From: Microbacterium salitolerans
Lineage (GTDB): Bacteria; Actinomycetota; Actinomycetes; Actinomycetales; Microbacteriaceae
Length of the DNA: 64,000 nt
Direction of reading: 5' to 3'
Assembly (NCBI RefSeq): GCF_019720895.1
Contig: NZ_JAHKSH010000001.1
Coordinates: 186,001 to 250,000, forward strand
Position 1 is the first letter of the stretch; the number at the start of each line of letters is the position of its first letter. Positions 1 to 8,863 of this stretch are shown here, piece by piece. The notes under the pieces were generated by a model. It did no database searches, was not told the origin of the DNA, and saw only the letters and a program-made list of their open reading frames with translations. The position numbers were made by a program, and so were the translations under genes.

Positions 1-334
1 CGAGGTTGAGCACGCCGCGCTGCGAGAACAGGAAGTCGTACTCGAGGTCCTCGGGCAGCCGCTCCCAGAGCTTCAGCGATGTCTCGTACATCGCGGCGCT
101 CTCGTCCCAGAGGTAGTTGGAGCGGATGATGGTCGTGTTGCGCGCCATGTTGCCGCCGGCGAGCCAGGAGCGCTCGAGCACCGCGACGTTCGTGATCCCG
201 AACTCGCTCGCGAGGTAGTACGCCGTGGCGAGGCCGTGCCCGCCGCCGCCGACGATCACGACGTCGTAGGACGACTTCGGATCGGGGTCTCGCCAGAGGA
301 AGTCGGGGTGCTCGGGGAGCGCGTCGGCGACCAT
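1..334 (-). CDS. soxB: Sarcosine oxidase beta subunit, N-terminal part (runs off left edge)
   Basis: The visible 111 codons match the N-terminus of the heterotetrameric sarcosine oxidase beta subunit. They start with [14 protein letters not shown], followed by a Rossmann dinucleotide-binding loop [17 protein letters not shown], then [17 protein letters not shown], which is very typical of SoxB. The enzyme oxidatively demethylates sarcosine to glycine and passes the methyl group to tetrahydrofolate. The start ATG (334-332) overlaps the TGA of a possible 15-codon leader ORF (381-334), and its own Shine-Dalgarno is weak. The gene lies 88 bp downstream of sdaA on the same strand, so co-transcription is likely. 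The remainder (and probably soxDAG) lies outside the window. Confidence 0.93.
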   Translation of the reverse strand, partial: MVADALPEHPDFLWRDPDPKSSYDVVIVGGGGHGLATAYYLASEFGITNVAVLERSWLAGGNMARNTTIIRSNYLWDESAAMYETSLKLWERLPEDLEYDFLFSQRGVLNL

Positions 335-422
335 CAGAGGTCCGTCGTCCGTGCGGGCTGCGGCCGGAGGATGTGCGGCATGGGGTCTCCTGGAACTCGC
401 GTGCTTCTGCCGGGGCCGACCA

Positions 423-1802
423 TCAGCACTCCACCGCGTTGACGGCGAGGCCGCCTCGCGACGTCTCCTTGTACTTCGTCTTCATCGCGGCGCCGACCTC
501 GCGCATGGTCGCGATGGCCTGGTCGAGGCTGACGCGGTGCGCGCCGTCGCCGGCGAGTGCGAGCCGGGCGGCGGTGATCGCCTTCACGGACGCGACCGCG
601 TTGCGTTCGATGCAGGGCACCTGGACGAGCCCGCCGATGGGGTCGCAGATCAGGCCCAGGTTGTGCTCGAGGCCGATCTCGGCCGCGTTCTCGACCTGCT
701 CCGGGGTGCCGCCGAGGACGGCGCACAGCCCGCCCGCGGCCATGGCGCAGGCCGAGCCGACCTCTCCCTGGCATCCGACCTCCGCTCCGGAGATCGAGGC
801 GTTGCGCTTGAAGAGCATGCCGATCGCGCCCGCGGTGAGCAGGAACACGATGACCCCCTCCTCGTCCGCGCCCGGAACGAACCGCATGTAGTAGTGCAGA
901 ACCGCGGGGATGATGCCGGCCGCCCCGTTCGTCGGCGCGGTCACGACGCGTCCGCCGGAGGCGTTCTCCTCGTTGACGGCCAGGGCATAGAGATCGACCC
1001 ACTCCAGTGCGGACAGGGGATCCTGGTCGGGCGCCGCCTCGCGCTCCCGCAGGCGGGCGTGGAGGAGCGGCGCGCGCCGGCGTACGTTCAGGTCGCCGGG
1101 GAGCATCGTCTCGGTCCGCCGGCAGCCGGTGTCGACGCACTCCTGCATCACCGACCAGATGTCGAGCAGGCGCTCGCGGAGCGCCGTCGGATCGTGCTGG
1201 ACCAGCTCGTTCGAGTGGATGACCTCGGCGATCGACAATCCGGATCCGCGGCACTGCTCGAGCAGCTCCCGTCCGCTGGTGAAGGGGTGCGGCTCGAGCG
1301 TCGCGGAGACGAGCGCGGGAGCGCCGAGCTCGTCGGGTGTCACGACGAATCCGCCGCCGACGGAGTAGTACTCGCGCTCCGTCAGGGTCTCGCCATCGGC
1401 GTCGAACGCCGTGAGCCGCATGCCGTTCGGGTGCCCCGGGAGCGACCGGCGGCGGTGCAGGACGATGTCGCGCGCGCGATCGAAGCCGATCTCGTGTGCG
1501 CCGGCCAGGCACAGGCGGTGGGATCCCGCCGCGTCCGCCGCGGTCTGCGCCACGATGCGGGGGTGAACGGACTCCGGGTCGTGGCCGGCCAGTCCGACGA
1601 TCACGGCGGTGTCCGACCCGTGGCCGATCCCGGTTGCGCCGAGCGATCCGAACAGCTCGCCGCGGACGCGGTGCACCCGGCCGAGGTCGCCGCTCTCGGC
1701 CAGCTCGGCAGTGAAGCGGCGTGCCGCGCGCATCGGCCCGACGGTGTGAGACGACGACGGCCCCACGCCGATTGAGAACAGATCGAGGACGCTCACGCGC
1801 AT
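423..1802 (-). CDS. sdaA: L-serine dehydratase (iron-sulfur, single chain)
   Basis: 459 aa, the usual length for single-chain SdaA. It deaminates L-serine to pyruvate using a 4Fe-4S cluster. Visible hallmarks are the N-terminal [22 protein letters not shown] substrate-binding segment, a central [20 protein letters not shown] segment, and a Cys as the very last residue; in the Legionella enzyme the C-terminal Cys is known to insert into the active site. The start at 1802 is preceded by a strong GGAGG about 9 nt upstream. Neighbouring soxB and the divergent gcvT-like and fhs genes suggest a sarcosine to glycine to serine to pyruvate route. It is divergent from the gene at 2059. Confidence 0.93.
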   Translation of the reverse strand: MRVSVLDLFSIGVGPSSSHTVGPMRAARRFTAELAESGDLGRVHRVRGELFGSLGATGIGHGSDTAVIVGLAGHDPESVHPRIVAQTAADAAGSHRLCLAGAHEIGFDRARDIVLHRRRSLPGHPNGMRLTAFDADGETLTEREYYSVGGGFVVTPDELGAPALVSATLEPHPFTSGRELLEQCRGSGLSIAEVIHSNELVQHDPTALRERLLDIWSVMQECVDTGCRRTETMLPGDLNVRRRAPLLHARLREREAAPDQDPLSALEWVDLYALAVNEENASGGRVVTAPTNGAAGIIPAVLHYYMRFVPGADEEGVIVFLLTAGAIGMLFKRNASISGAEVGCQGEVGSACAMAAGGLCAVLGGTPEQVENAAEIGLEHNLGLICDPIGGLVQVPCIERNAVASVKAITAARLALAGDGAHRVSLDQAIATMREVGAAMKTKYKETSRGGLAVNAVEC

Positions 1803-2058
1803 GCCGCCACCCGCCTCCTTCAGATCGACAACTGATACATCACGGGGAGCGTACGAGGCCGGACGCACGGGTGTCAAGGGATCCGCGGGTGGTGTGCACG
1901 ACCGCTCGCCCGCGCCGAGACTGTTGGATGACCTCTCTTCCGTTCGAGGCATCCGCGGGATTACGATCTGGCTCCCCGCACTTCCGAGGAAGGCGGCGAG
2001 GGGCGGACGCTCGGCGGACCGCCGAGGTCGACGGGATATGTCGGACGAGGAGGTCCTC
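1803..2058. promoter_or_regulatory. Divergent intergenic region between sdaA and the GcvT-like gene
   Basis: This 256-bp region must hold the promoters of both one-carbon transcription units. It contains strong Shine-Dalgarno sequences for both genes (GGAGG before sdaA; GAGGAGG about 5 nt before the ATG at 2059). I looked for a tandem glycine riboswitch and saw none, nor a convincing operator palindrome. Confidence 0.4.
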
Positions 2059-3282
2059 ATGCCTGTGAACCCGGATCCACGGATCCTGCTGTACCCGCGA
2101 CTGCGCCAGTCGCTGTTCTTCCACGCCTCCCGTCAGCACGGGGTGGCGATGTACAGCGTCTACAACCACACGTACCATCCGCGCCACTACGGCGATCCCG
2201 TCGCTGAGTACTGGGCGCTCGTGAACGGCGTCACCCTCTGGGACGTCGGCGTCGAGCGGCAGATCGAGATCACGGGCCCCGACGCCTTCGCGTTCACGAA
2301 CATGCTCGTGCCGCGCGACCTGTCGAAGTGCGCGGTCGGCCAGTGCAAGTACGTCTTCCTCACGGCGGAGGACGGCGGAATCGTCAATGATCCCGTGCTG
2401 CTGCGGCTGGGTGAGAACCACTTCTGGCTCTCGCTCGCCGACAGCGATGTGCTGCTGTGGGCGCGCGGCGTCGCCCTCCACTCCGGGTTCGACGTCACGA
2501 TCCGCGAGGCCGACGTCGCCCCCGTGCAGGTGCAGGGGCCGCTGTCGGGTGCGCTCATGAGCGAGCTGTTCGGCGCCGACGTCCTCGACATCGGCTACTA
2601 CTGGCTGCGCGAATATGAGATCGACGGCATGAACGTGGTCGTCTCGCGCACGGGGTACACCGCCGAGCTCGGCTTCGAGATCTACGTCCGCGACGCGAGC
2701 AGCGACGCCGTGCGCCTCTGGAACAGGATCTGGCAGGCCGGACGCCCGTTCGACCTGAAGGTCATCGGGCCGTGCCACATGCGCCGCATCGAGGCGGGGA
2801 TCCTCTCCTACGGATGCGACATCACACTCGACACGAATCCGTTCGAGGTCGGCATGGGGTACGACTGGATGGTCGACGTCGACCAGGAGCAGGACTTCAT
2901 CGGCAGGGACGCCCTGCGCCGCGTCAAGCAGGAGGGCGTCAGTCGCCGCATCGTCGGCCTCGAGATCGGCGGCGAGCCGCTCGGAACCTACAACGACGGA
3001 TCCATGATCGAGGAGTTCACGGTGCTCGACGGCGAGATGCCCGTCGGCGCGGTGACGTCGGCCTGCTTCTCGCCGATGCTCGAGCGCAACATCGGGCTCG
3101 CGATGATGCCCGTCGCGCTCGGCGAGGTCGGCACCGGCGTGCAGGTCGCGACGCCGCGCGGGATCGTGTCGGCGCACGTCGTGCAGAAGCCCTTCGTGGA
3201 CCCCACGAAGGAGCGCCCGAAGCAGTCGCTGCGCCCGAAGGTGGACGGCGACGACGGATCCGACGTGCGGGCGAGCATCTGA
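2059..3282 (+). CDS. GcvT/DmdA-family tetrahydrofolate-dependent demethylase/aminomethyltransferase
   Basis: 407 aa. The protein follows the GcvT fold order: an N-terminal [10 protein letters not shown] and [16 protein letters not shown] segment, [26 protein letters not shown], then [22 protein letters not shown] and the C-terminal [19 protein letters not shown] barrel. The pattern is closer to DMSP demethylase (DmdA) and related methyl-transfer proteins than to the glycine-cleavage T protein. By context (sox, sdaA, fhs) it probably moves a methyl or methylene group from a methylated amine to THF; the substrate is inferred, not proven. Start 2059 is chosen over the in-frame ATG at 2038 because GAGGAGG sits just before it. 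fhs follows 44 bp downstream. Confidence 0.82.
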   Translation: MPVNPDPRILLYPRLRQSLFFHASRQHGVAMYSVYNHTYHPRHYGDPVAEYWALVNGVTLWDVGVERQIEITGPDAFAFTNMLVPRDLSKCAVGQCKYVFLTAEDGGIVNDPVLLRLGENHFWLSLADSDVLLWARGVALHSGFDVTIREADVAPVQVQGPLSGALMSELFGADVLDIGYYWLREYEIDGMNVVVSRTGYTAELGFEIYVRDASSDAVRLWNRIWQAGRPFDLKVIGPCHMRRIEAGILSYGCDITLDTNPFEVGMGYDWMVDVDQEQDFIGRDALRRVKQEGVSRRIVGLEIGGEPLGTYNDGSMIEEFTVLDGEMPVGAVTSACFSPMLERNIGLAMMPVALGEVGTGVQVATPRGIVSAHVVQKPFVDPTKERPKQSLRPKVDGDDGSDVRASI

Positions 3283-3326
3283 TGCGCCTGGCGGCGGGGT
3301 CGTCGAGCACTCGAGAAGGAGACGGA

Positions 3327-5045
3327 ATGAACGACGCCCCCCGCACCCCTCGCCGGGTGGACAGCCTGGGCATCGCCGCGCGCGCGACGCTGCGCCCGAT
3401 CGCCGACATCGCCGAGGCGATGGGCCTCCCGGACGAGTTCCTCGAACCGTACGGATCCGGCGTCGCGAAGGTCGACCTCGCGGCGATCGACGCGCTCGCG
3501 GACCGACCTCGCGCGAAGTACGTGATCGTCACGGCCGTCACGCCCACGCCGCTCGGCGAGGGGAAGACGACCACGACGGTCGGCCTCGGGCAGGGACTGC
3601 AGCACATCGGCCGGCGCGCGGTCATCGCCGTGCGCCAGCCGTCGCTCGGCCCCACTCTGGGCATCAAGGGCGGCGGCGCGGGCGCGGGGCAGAGTCAGGT
3701 GGTCCCGATGGAGCGCCTCAACCTGCACCTCACGGGCGACATCCACGCCGTCAGCGCCGCCCACAACCAGCTCGCGGCGCAGGTCGACAACCATCTGATG
3801 CGCGGGGCGCCCTCCGGGCTCGACCTCGCCCGCACGACGTGGCGTCGAGTGGTCGACATCGACGACCGCTCGCTCCGCTCCGTCGTGACGGGGCTCGGCG
3901 GATCCGCGAACGGCCCGGTGCGTGAGACGGGCTTCGACATCACGGCGGCATCGGAGGTCATGGCGGCGCTGTCGCTGGCGACGTCGCTGAAGGATCTGCG
4001 CGCGCGGATGGGGCGGATCGTCGTCGGCTGGACCCGCGACGGGGATCCCGTCACGGCGGAGGACGTGCGCGGCGCCGGCGCCATGACCGTGCTGCTCAAG
4101 CAGGCGCTGCGCCCCAACCTCCTGCAGACGATCGAGCACACGCCCGCGCTCGTGCACTGCGGCCCCTTCGGCAACATCGCGACCGGCAACTCGTCGGTCG
4201 TCGCGGATCTCATCGGCAGCCGCTGCGGCGAGTTCCTCGTGACCGAGGCCGGATTCGCGTCGGACATGGGGGCCGAGCGGTTCTTCAACATCAAGTGCCG
4301 GGTGTCGGGCATGACGCCCGACGCCGCCGTCATCGTCACCACGGTGCGCGCGCTCAAGGCGCATTCGGGGCGGCACCGGGTCGTCGCCGGGCGCCCGCTG
4401 CCCGACGAGATGCTCGCGGAGAGCCCCGACGACGTCCTCGCGGGGGCGGACAACCTGCGGCATCACATCGGCATCGTCCGGCGCCACGGCGTCCCCGTCG
4501 TCGTGGCGATCAACGCGTTCGACACCGACTTCGCGAGCGAGCACGACGCGATCCTGCGCGTCGCCCAGGAGGAGGGTGCGAAGGCGGCCGTGTCGACGCA
4601 CGTCGCCGACGGAGGATCCGGGGCCGCCGACCTCGCCCGCCTGGTCGAGGAGGCGACCGACGCGCCGAACTCGTTCCGCTTCCTGTACCCCGATGACGCA
4701 TCGCTCACCGCAAAGGTGGAGGCGATCGCGACCGAGGTGTACGGCGCCGATGGCGTCGACATCAGCCCGCAGGCCGCGAAGGACCTCGCCGCCTTCGAGG
4801 CGCAGGGGTTCGGGCACCTGCCCGTGTGCGTCGCGAAGACCCACCTGTCGCTGTCGGCGGATCCCACCCTCCGCGGAGCCCCCACCGGATGGCGCCTGCC
4901 CGTGCGCGAGGTGCGCCTCTCCGCCGGCGCCGGCTTCGTCTACCTGATCTGCGGCACCATGCAGACGATGCCGGGCCTCGGCTCCACCCCCGCCGCCGAG
5001 CAGATCGACATCGACGACGACGGGGAGACGGTCGGGCTGTACTGA
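3327..5045 (+). CDS. fhs: Formate-tetrahydrofolate ligase
   Basis: 572 aa. It interconverts formate plus THF plus ATP with 10-formyl-THF. The P-loop-like segment TPTPLGEGKTTTTVGLGQGL, the VRQPSLGPTLGIKGGGAGAG motif and the MTGDIHA-type LTGDIHAVSAAHNQLAAQ segment are all present. A GAAGGAGA Shine-Dalgarno precedes the ATG. Its position directly behind the GcvT-like gene fits handling of C1 units released by demethylation. The stop is followed by a palindromic repeat (5059-5128) that may act as a terminator. Confidence 0.95.
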   Translation: MNDAPRTPRRVDSLGIAARATLRPIADIAEAMGLPDEFLEPYGSGVAKVDLAAIDALADRPRAKYVIVTAVTPTPLGEGKTTTTVGLGQGLQHIGRRAVIAVRQPSLGPTLGIKGGGAGAGQSQVVPMERLNLHLTGDIHAVSAAHNQLAAQVDNHLMRGAPSGLDLARTTWRRVVDIDDRSLRSVVTGLGGSANGPVRETGFDITAASEVMAALSLATSLKDLRARMGRIVVGWTRDGDPVTAEDVRGAGAMTVLLKQALRPNLLQTIEHTPALVHCGPFGNIATGNSSVVADLIGSRCGEFLVTEAGFASDMGAERFFNIKCRVSGMTPDAAVIVTTVRALKAHSGRHRVVAGRPLPDEMLAESPDDVLAGADNLRHHIGIVRRHGVPVVVAINAFDTDFASEHDAILRVAQEEGAKAAVSTHVADGGSGAADLARLVEEATDAPNSFRFLYPDDASLTAKVEAIATEVYGADGVDISPQAAKDLAAFEAQGFGHLPVCVAKTHLSLSADPTLRGAPTGWRLPVREVRLSAGAGFVYLICGTMQTMPGLGSTPAAEQIDIDDDGETVGLY

Positions 5046-5058
5046 GAGGTCCCGCATT

Positions 5059-5128
5059 CCTGAGGAGATGTGCGGTGCTGAGGAGGGATCCGGGGCCGGG
5101 GATCCTCAGATGTCCGCTTCTCCTCAGG
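5059..5128. repeat. 70-bp imperfect palindrome, copy 1 of 2 (CCTGAGGAGA family)
   Basis: The arms begin CCTGAGGAGATGTGCGG and end GCTTCTCCTCAGG, with a second nested pair CTGAGGA...TCCTCAG around a GC-rich centre. A second copy with the same left arm lies at 6734-6803. It sits directly after fhs and could form a terminator-like hairpin, but the sharing of sequence with the second copy marks it as a dispersed element. Confidence 0.75.
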
Positions 5129-5181
5129 GGCGCACGCGGACGTGGGCCCATTGTGGCCACAGCCGTCGGTACACTCGCCAC

Positions 5182-5487
5182 ATGCCGCTCGCTCTGCCGG
5201 TCGACCACGAGGCGCTGGCACGCATCTGCCAGGTGCACGGAGTCGCGAGCCTGCGTGTGTTCGGATCCGCGGTGACCTCGCGGTTCGACGAGGACAGCAG
5301 CGACGTCGACCTGCTCGTGGAGTTCCAGCCGGACCTGGCCGATGCCTTCGCGGAATACTTCGGCCTGAAGGAGGACCTCGAAGCGCTGTTCGGCCGGACA
5401 GTCGATCTGGTGATGGCCACGGCCGTGCGCAACCCGTACTTCGCCCGCACTGCGCTCCGCGAAGCGGAGGATCTGTATGCGGCCTGA
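5182..5487 (+). CDS. mntA: MntA-type antitoxin (minimal nucleotidyltransferase)
   Basis: 101 aa. It carries the minimal nucleotidyltransferase motif GSAVTSRFDEDSSDVDLLVEF (GS...DxD, residues about 30-50). In type VII systems MntA neutralises the HepT RNase by adding AMP to a tyrosine next to its active site. It overlaps the HEPN gene by 11 bp, the usual arrangement. Start 5182 is favoured because a TACACT -10-like box (5170-5175) lies exactly 6 nt upstream, so the mRNA is probably leaderless; there is no Shine-Dalgarno. Confidence 0.88.
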   Translation: MPLALPVDHEALARICQVHGVASLRVFGSAVTSRFDEDSSDVDLLVEFQPDLADAFAEYFGLKEDLEALFGRTVDLVMATAVRNPYFARTALREAEDLYAA

Positions 5488-5812
5488 GGCGGCAGCGCTG
5501 CTCTGGGACATCGATTCGGCGACGGAGCGAGTAGGGGCGTTCATCTCGGGGCTGTCCCTGTCCGAGTACATCGAGGACGCGCTTGTGAGGTCCGCTGTCG
5601 AGCGACAGCTGGAGATCGCGGGGGAGGCGCTGAAGCGGCTGCGCGACCTCGATCCCGAGATGGCGGCGGGGATCCCCGACAGCAGTCGAATCATCGGAAT
5701 GAGGAACATTCTCGCGCATGGCTACGCGGTCGTCGACGACGGCGTGGTCTGGACGGCGGCCACCCGACATGCACCCCGGCTGCGCGCCGAGGTCGCACGA
5801 CTGCTCGGCTGA
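5477..5812 (+). CDS. hepT: HepT-like HEPN ribonuclease toxin (DUF86)
   Basis: 111 aa, all-helical HEPN domain. The RX4HXY catalytic motif is intact as RNILAHGY near residue 76, so the RNase should be active and the tyrosine that MntA modifies is present. It follows and overlaps the nucleotidyltransferase gene by 11 bp, which gives translational coupling. Established knowledge of the family points to a type VII toxin-antitoxin pair acting on RNA in the cytoplasm; possible phage-defence or stress roles here are inference. Confidence 0.88.
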   Translation: MRPEAAALLWDIDSATERVGAFISGLSLSEYIEDALVRSAVERQLEIAGEALKRLRDLDPEMAAGIPDSSRIIGMRNILAHGYAVVDDGVVWTAATRHAPRLRAEVARLLG

Positions 5813-5856
5813 GATTCCCGCGGATCCGATCGCCATGCGCGTCGTTCGCGTGCAGG

Positions 5857-5887
5857 TTGACACTCACATCGTGTGAGGCGCCACGAT
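5857..5887 (+). promoter_or_regulatory. MerR-type promoter with 19-bp spacer and dyad
   Basis: A TTGACA -35 box (5857-5862) is followed after 19 bp by CACGAT (5882-5887). The long spacer carries the dyad CTCACA-TCG-TGTGAG, the arrangement typical of MerR-activated promoters. The A of the ATG at 5894 lies 7 nt after the -10 box, where transcription would start, so the regulator mRNA would be leaderless. Confidence 0.6.
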
Positions 5888-5893
5888 GAGGGC

Positions 5894-6739
5894 ATGGCCG
5901 AGACCACGAACCTCATGACGATCGGGACGTTCAGCTCGCTGAGCCGGTTGTCGGTGCGCATGCTGCGCCACTATGACTCCCACGGGGTCCTGGTGCCCGC
6001 GAGCATCGACTCTTCGTCGGGGTACCGGCGCTATGCGCCGCGTCAGCTCGTCGACGCGGCCGACATCCGCAACCTGCGCGATGTCGGGTTCGGCGTCTCC
6101 GCCATCGGCATCCTCCTCGCCGCCCGGGGAACTCCCGCGTGGACTCACGCTCTGCAGCTGCAGCGCGAAACCCTCGTGGACGAGCAACGCGCGGCCCAGG
6201 GACGGGTGACTCTCATCACTCGACTGCTCGACCAAGGAGACCAGAACATGTCCATCACCCTGACGCGCACGACGATCCCCGGGATGACCGTCGTCGCGCT
6301 GCGCGGCACCGTCCCCACCTACACCGACGAACCGCAGCTGTGGGATCAGTTGATGCCCACGCTCGCCGCCCAGTCCATCCAGCCCATCGGCCCGTGCGGT
6401 GTCATCGAACACGACGACGAATACACCGAGCGCGACGTCGACCTGTCGATCTTCCTGCCTGTCCCGTCGGGCACGCGGGTCGAGGCTCCCGCGGAGGTCC
6501 TCGACCTGCCGGAGCGCGACTGCCTCGTCGCGACGGTGCGCGGATCCTATGACCAGATCAGCGAGGCGCACGAGCTCATCGGTGCGCGAATCGCATCCGA
6601 GAACCTGACCGTGCGCAGCGACGGGACGATCGGCAACAGAGCGTTCAACCGATACTTGACGACGCCCGACGGGGTCGGAGAGTCGGAGCTCGTGACAGAG
6701 ATCTGCGTGCCGTTGGCGGAGGGATCCGCGCGTTCCTGA
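5894..6739 (+). CDS. MerR-family regulator with GyrI-like effector-binding domain
   Basis: 281 aa. An N-terminal MerR winged helix ([27 protein letters not shown], then [10 protein letters not shown]) and a dimerisation helix are followed from about residue 117 by a GyrI-like/BmrR-type ligand-binding domain ([20 protein letters not shown]...). Such proteins sense small hydrophobic or cationic drugs and usually control an exporter, but no exporter lies next to it. Start 5894 is chosen because of the promoter geometry; an ATG at 5873 is possible but lies within the promoter. Autoregulation is likely from the dyad just upstream. Confidence 0.85.
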   Translation: MAETTNLMTIGTFSSLSRLSVRMLRHYDSHGVLVPASIDSSSGYRRYAPRQLVDAADIRNLRDVGFGVSAIGILLAARGTPAWTHALQLQRETLVDEQRAAQGRVTLITRLLDQGDQNMSITLTRTTIPGMTVVALRGTVPTYTDEPQLWDQLMPTLAAQSIQPIGPCGVIEHDDEYTERDVDLSIFLPVPSGTRVEAPAEVLDLPERDCLVATVRGSYDQISEAHELIGARIASENLTVRSDGTIGNRAFNRYLTTPDGVGESELVTEICVPLAEGSARS

Positions 6740-6803
6740 GGAGATGTGCGGCGATGAGGACGGATTCAGGGGGTGGGATCCGCAGAAGTGCGCATCTCCT
6801 CAG
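6734..6803. repeat. 70-bp imperfect palindrome, copy 2 of 2 (CCTGAGGAGA family)
   Basis: It shares TTCCTGAGGAGATGTGCGG with copy 1 at 5059 and ends GCATCTCCTCAG. It begins within the last codons of the MerR gene and lies between that gene and hemL. The stem would be imperfect in the middle. Confidence 0.72.
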
Positions 6804-6851
6804 CACCGCACGCCGACGCGGGTCCCAGCCGCACCGCGAGACAATGGACGC

Positions 6852-8174
6852 ATGACCGATCGCAACGACGTGCTGTTCGCCCATGCCCGCGACGTGATCC
6901 CCGGTGGGGTGAACTCGCCGGTCCGCGCATACGGATCCGTCGGCGGCACGCCGCGCTTCCTCGAGAGCGCTCGCGGGGCGTACGTGACCGACGTGAATGG
7001 CCGCGAGTACGTCGATCTCGTCGCGTCCTGGGGCCCGGCGCTGCTCGGCCACGCGCACCCCGAGGTCGTCCAGGCCGTGCAGGAGGCGGCGGCGAAGGGC
7101 CTCTCCTTCGGCGCGCCGACCGAGGCGGAGGTGCGCCTCGCCGATCTCATCACCGAGCGCGTCCAGGCGGGCGGCCTGCGACCCGTCGAGGAGGTGCGCC
7201 TGGTCTCGACCGGCACCGAGGCGACGATGACCGCGATCCGTCTCGCCCGCGGCGCCACGGGCCGCGACCTGCTCGTGAAGTTCGATGGCAACTACCACGG
7301 TCACTCCGACGGGCTGCTCGCGGCGGCCGGATCCGGCGTCGCGACCCTCGCGCTGCCGGGAACCGCGGGCGTGCCGGCGGGCGTCGCCGCCGAGACCCTC
7401 GTCGTCCCCTACGGCGACCTCGACGCCGTGCGCGAGGTCTTCGCCGCGCACGGCGACCGCATCGCCGCGATCATCGTCGAGGCCGCGCCCGCCAACATGG
7501 GCGTCGTCGAGCCGCCCGCCGGATACAACGCGGCGCTCGCCGACATCGCGCACGGCGCCGGATCCCTGCTGATCGTCGACGAGGTGCTCACCGGGTTCCG
7601 CGTGCACCCCGCGGGAGAGTGGGGCCGCCAGGTCGCCGCGGGGCACGCGTACGAGCCCGACATCATCACCTTCGGCAAAGTCATCGGCGGCGGCATGCCG
7701 CTCGCGGCGCTGGGCGGAAAGAGGGCCGTGATGGAGCACCTCGCGCCGACCGGTCCCGTCTACCAGGCGGGGACGCTCTCGGGGAACCCGCTCTCGGTGG
7801 CGGCCGGCATCGCGACCCTCGAGCGCGCGACGCCCGAGGTCTACACGCAGCTGAACGCCACCGTGGATCGCGTGATCGCGGACCTCACGGGCGCGCTCGC
7901 CGCGGAGGGCGTCGCTCACGCGATCTCGCGCGTCGGCACGCTGTTCGGCTTCGCGTTCCTGGAGTCCACGCCCCGCGACTACGCGACCGCGAAGACGCAG
8001 GAGGCGTTCCGCTTCGGTCCCTTCTTCCACGCGATGCTCGATGGCGGCGTGCACCTGCCGCCGAGCGTGTTCGAAGCGTGGTTCGTCATGGCCGCGCACG
8101 ATGACGCGGCGCTCGGGCGAATCGCTGATGCCCTCCCTGCGGCAGCGCGGGCGGCGGCCGCCGCGCGGGCGTAG
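6852..8174 (+). CDS. hemL: Glutamate-1-semialdehyde 2,1-aminomutase
   Basis: 440 aa, PLP enzyme of the C5 heme pathway converting glutamate-1-semialdehyde to 5-aminolevulinate. Typical segments are [17 protein letters not shown] at the N-terminus, [10 protein letters not shown], the DEVLTGFR loop, and the PLP-lysine motif [13 protein letters not shown]. The start 6852 has a GACAAT -10 box (6840-6845) 6 nt upstream and no Shine-Dalgarno, so the transcript is probably leaderless. An almost identical GAGACAATGGACGCATG arrangement starts the aminotransferase at 36748. No other heme genes are adjacent. A strong hairpin (8291-8343) ends the unit. Confidence 0.95.
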   Translation: MTDRNDVLFAHARDVIPGGVNSPVRAYGSVGGTPRFLESARGAYVTDVNGREYVDLVASWGPALLGHAHPEVVQAVQEAAAKGLSFGAPTEAEVRLADLITERVQAGGLRPVEEVRLVSTGTEATMTAIRLARGATGRDLLVKFDGNYHGHSDGLLAAAGSGVATLALPGTAGVPAGVAAETLVVPYGDLDAVREVFAAHGDRIAAIIVEAAPANMGVVEPPAGYNAALADIAHGAGSLLIVDEVLTGFRVHPAGEWGRQVAAGHAYEPDIITFGKVIGGGMPLAALGGKRAVMEHLAPTGPVYQAGTLSGNPLSVAAGIATLERATPEVYTQLNATVDRVIADLTGALAAEGVAHAISRVGTLFGFAFLESTPRDYATAKTQEAFRFGPFFHAMLDGGVHLPPSVFEAWFVMAAHDDAALGRIADALPAAARAAAAARA

Positions 8175-8290
8175 CGCGAGCAGCAGGCTGCGACCGCGGA
8201 TCGAGAGGCGAGCGGATCCGCCGTCTCGACGCGAACGGATGCCGCGCCTGGTCGGATCGGAGAGATCCGCGGCTGTCGCCACTGAACCGC

Positions 8291-8343
8291 GGCGCGGCGA
8301 CCGAGTGACCCGAACGGGGCCCTGATCACTCGGTCGCCGCGCC
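8291..8343. terminator. Bidirectional hairpin terminator between hemL and soxR
   Basis: A perfect 18-bp stem (GGCGCGGCGACCGAGTGA / TCACTCGGTCGCCGCGCC) with a 17-nt loop is followed by TTT on the plus strand. The right arm contains the soxR stop codon and last codons, so the terminator overlaps the coding end. It serves two convergent genes. Confidence 0.8.
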
Positions 8344-8799
8344 TTTGTCGAGCCAGCGGATCGGTCCGGCGCCCGTGCTGCCCAGTACGTCGGCGGGGTT
8401 CTGCAGCGCGCAGGAGTTCAGGCTCAGGCATCCGCATCCGATGCATCCGTCGAGGTCCCCGCGAAGATGCTCGAGCTGCCTGATGCGCGTGTCGAGATCA
8501 TCGCGCCAGCGCTGCGAGAGGCGCGCCCAGTCCTTCTTGGTCGGCGTGCGTCCCTCCGGCAGCGATTCGAGCGCGGCGCGGATGTCCTTCAAGGGGATGC
8601 CGACCCGTTGGGACACCCGGATGAAGGCGACCCGGCGCAGAGTGTCGCGGCCGTACCGCCGCTGGTTCCCGTCGGTGCGATCCGCGCGGATCAGACCGTT
8701 GCGCTCGTAGAAGTGCAACGCCGACGAGGCGACGCCGCTCCGGCTGGAGAGCTCTCCGATCGTGAGCTGTCGGTGCTTGTCCCCACCCAGCTGCGGCAT
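8326..8799 (-). CDS. soxR: SoxR redox-sensing MerR-family activator
   Basis: 157 aa. The MerR helix-turn-helix (LTIGELSSRSGVASSALHFYERNGLI) is followed by a dimerisation helix and the [2Fe-2S] ligand set CIGCGCLSLNSC (CX2CXCX5C), diagnostic for SoxR. The cluster is oxidised by redox-cycling compounds and activates target promoters. The start at 8799 has GGAGCAG 5 nt upstream. It is divergent from an MFS exporter and a quinone oxidoreductase, and a SoxR-box promoter lies in the gap, matching the small SoxR regulons known in actinobacteria and pseudomonads. Confidence 0.94.
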   Translation of the reverse strand: MPQLGGDKHRQLTIGELSSRSGVASSALHFYERNGLIRADRTDGNQRRYGRDTLRRVAFIRVSQRVGIPLKDIRAALESLPEGRTPTKKDWARLSQRWRDDLDTRIRQLEHLRGDLDGCIGCGCLSLNSCALQNPADVLGSTGAGPIRWLDKGAATE

Positions 8800-8825
8800 G
8801 TTCTGCTCCTCGGCGCATCGTCGGC

Positions 8826-8856
8826 TTGACCTCAACCATAGTTGAGGTTCTAGCGT
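8826..8856 (+). promoter_or_regulatory. SoxR box and promoter of the MFS gene
   Basis: TTGACCTCAACCATAGTTGAGG matches the known SoxR operator pattern TTGACYTCAA...TTGAGG. It is placed between a TTGACC -35 box (8826-8831) and a TAGCGT -10 box (8851-8856) with the 19-bp spacer expected for SoxR activation. The ATG of the MFS gene begins 7 nt after the -10 box (leaderless). Confidence 0.85.
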
Positions 8857-8863
8857 CATCTGC

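Noticed and set aside
1803-2058. Possible glycine riboswitch in the divergent one-carbon region
   Set aside because: The paired aptamer pattern (GGAGA...CCGAAGG-type blocks) was not found.
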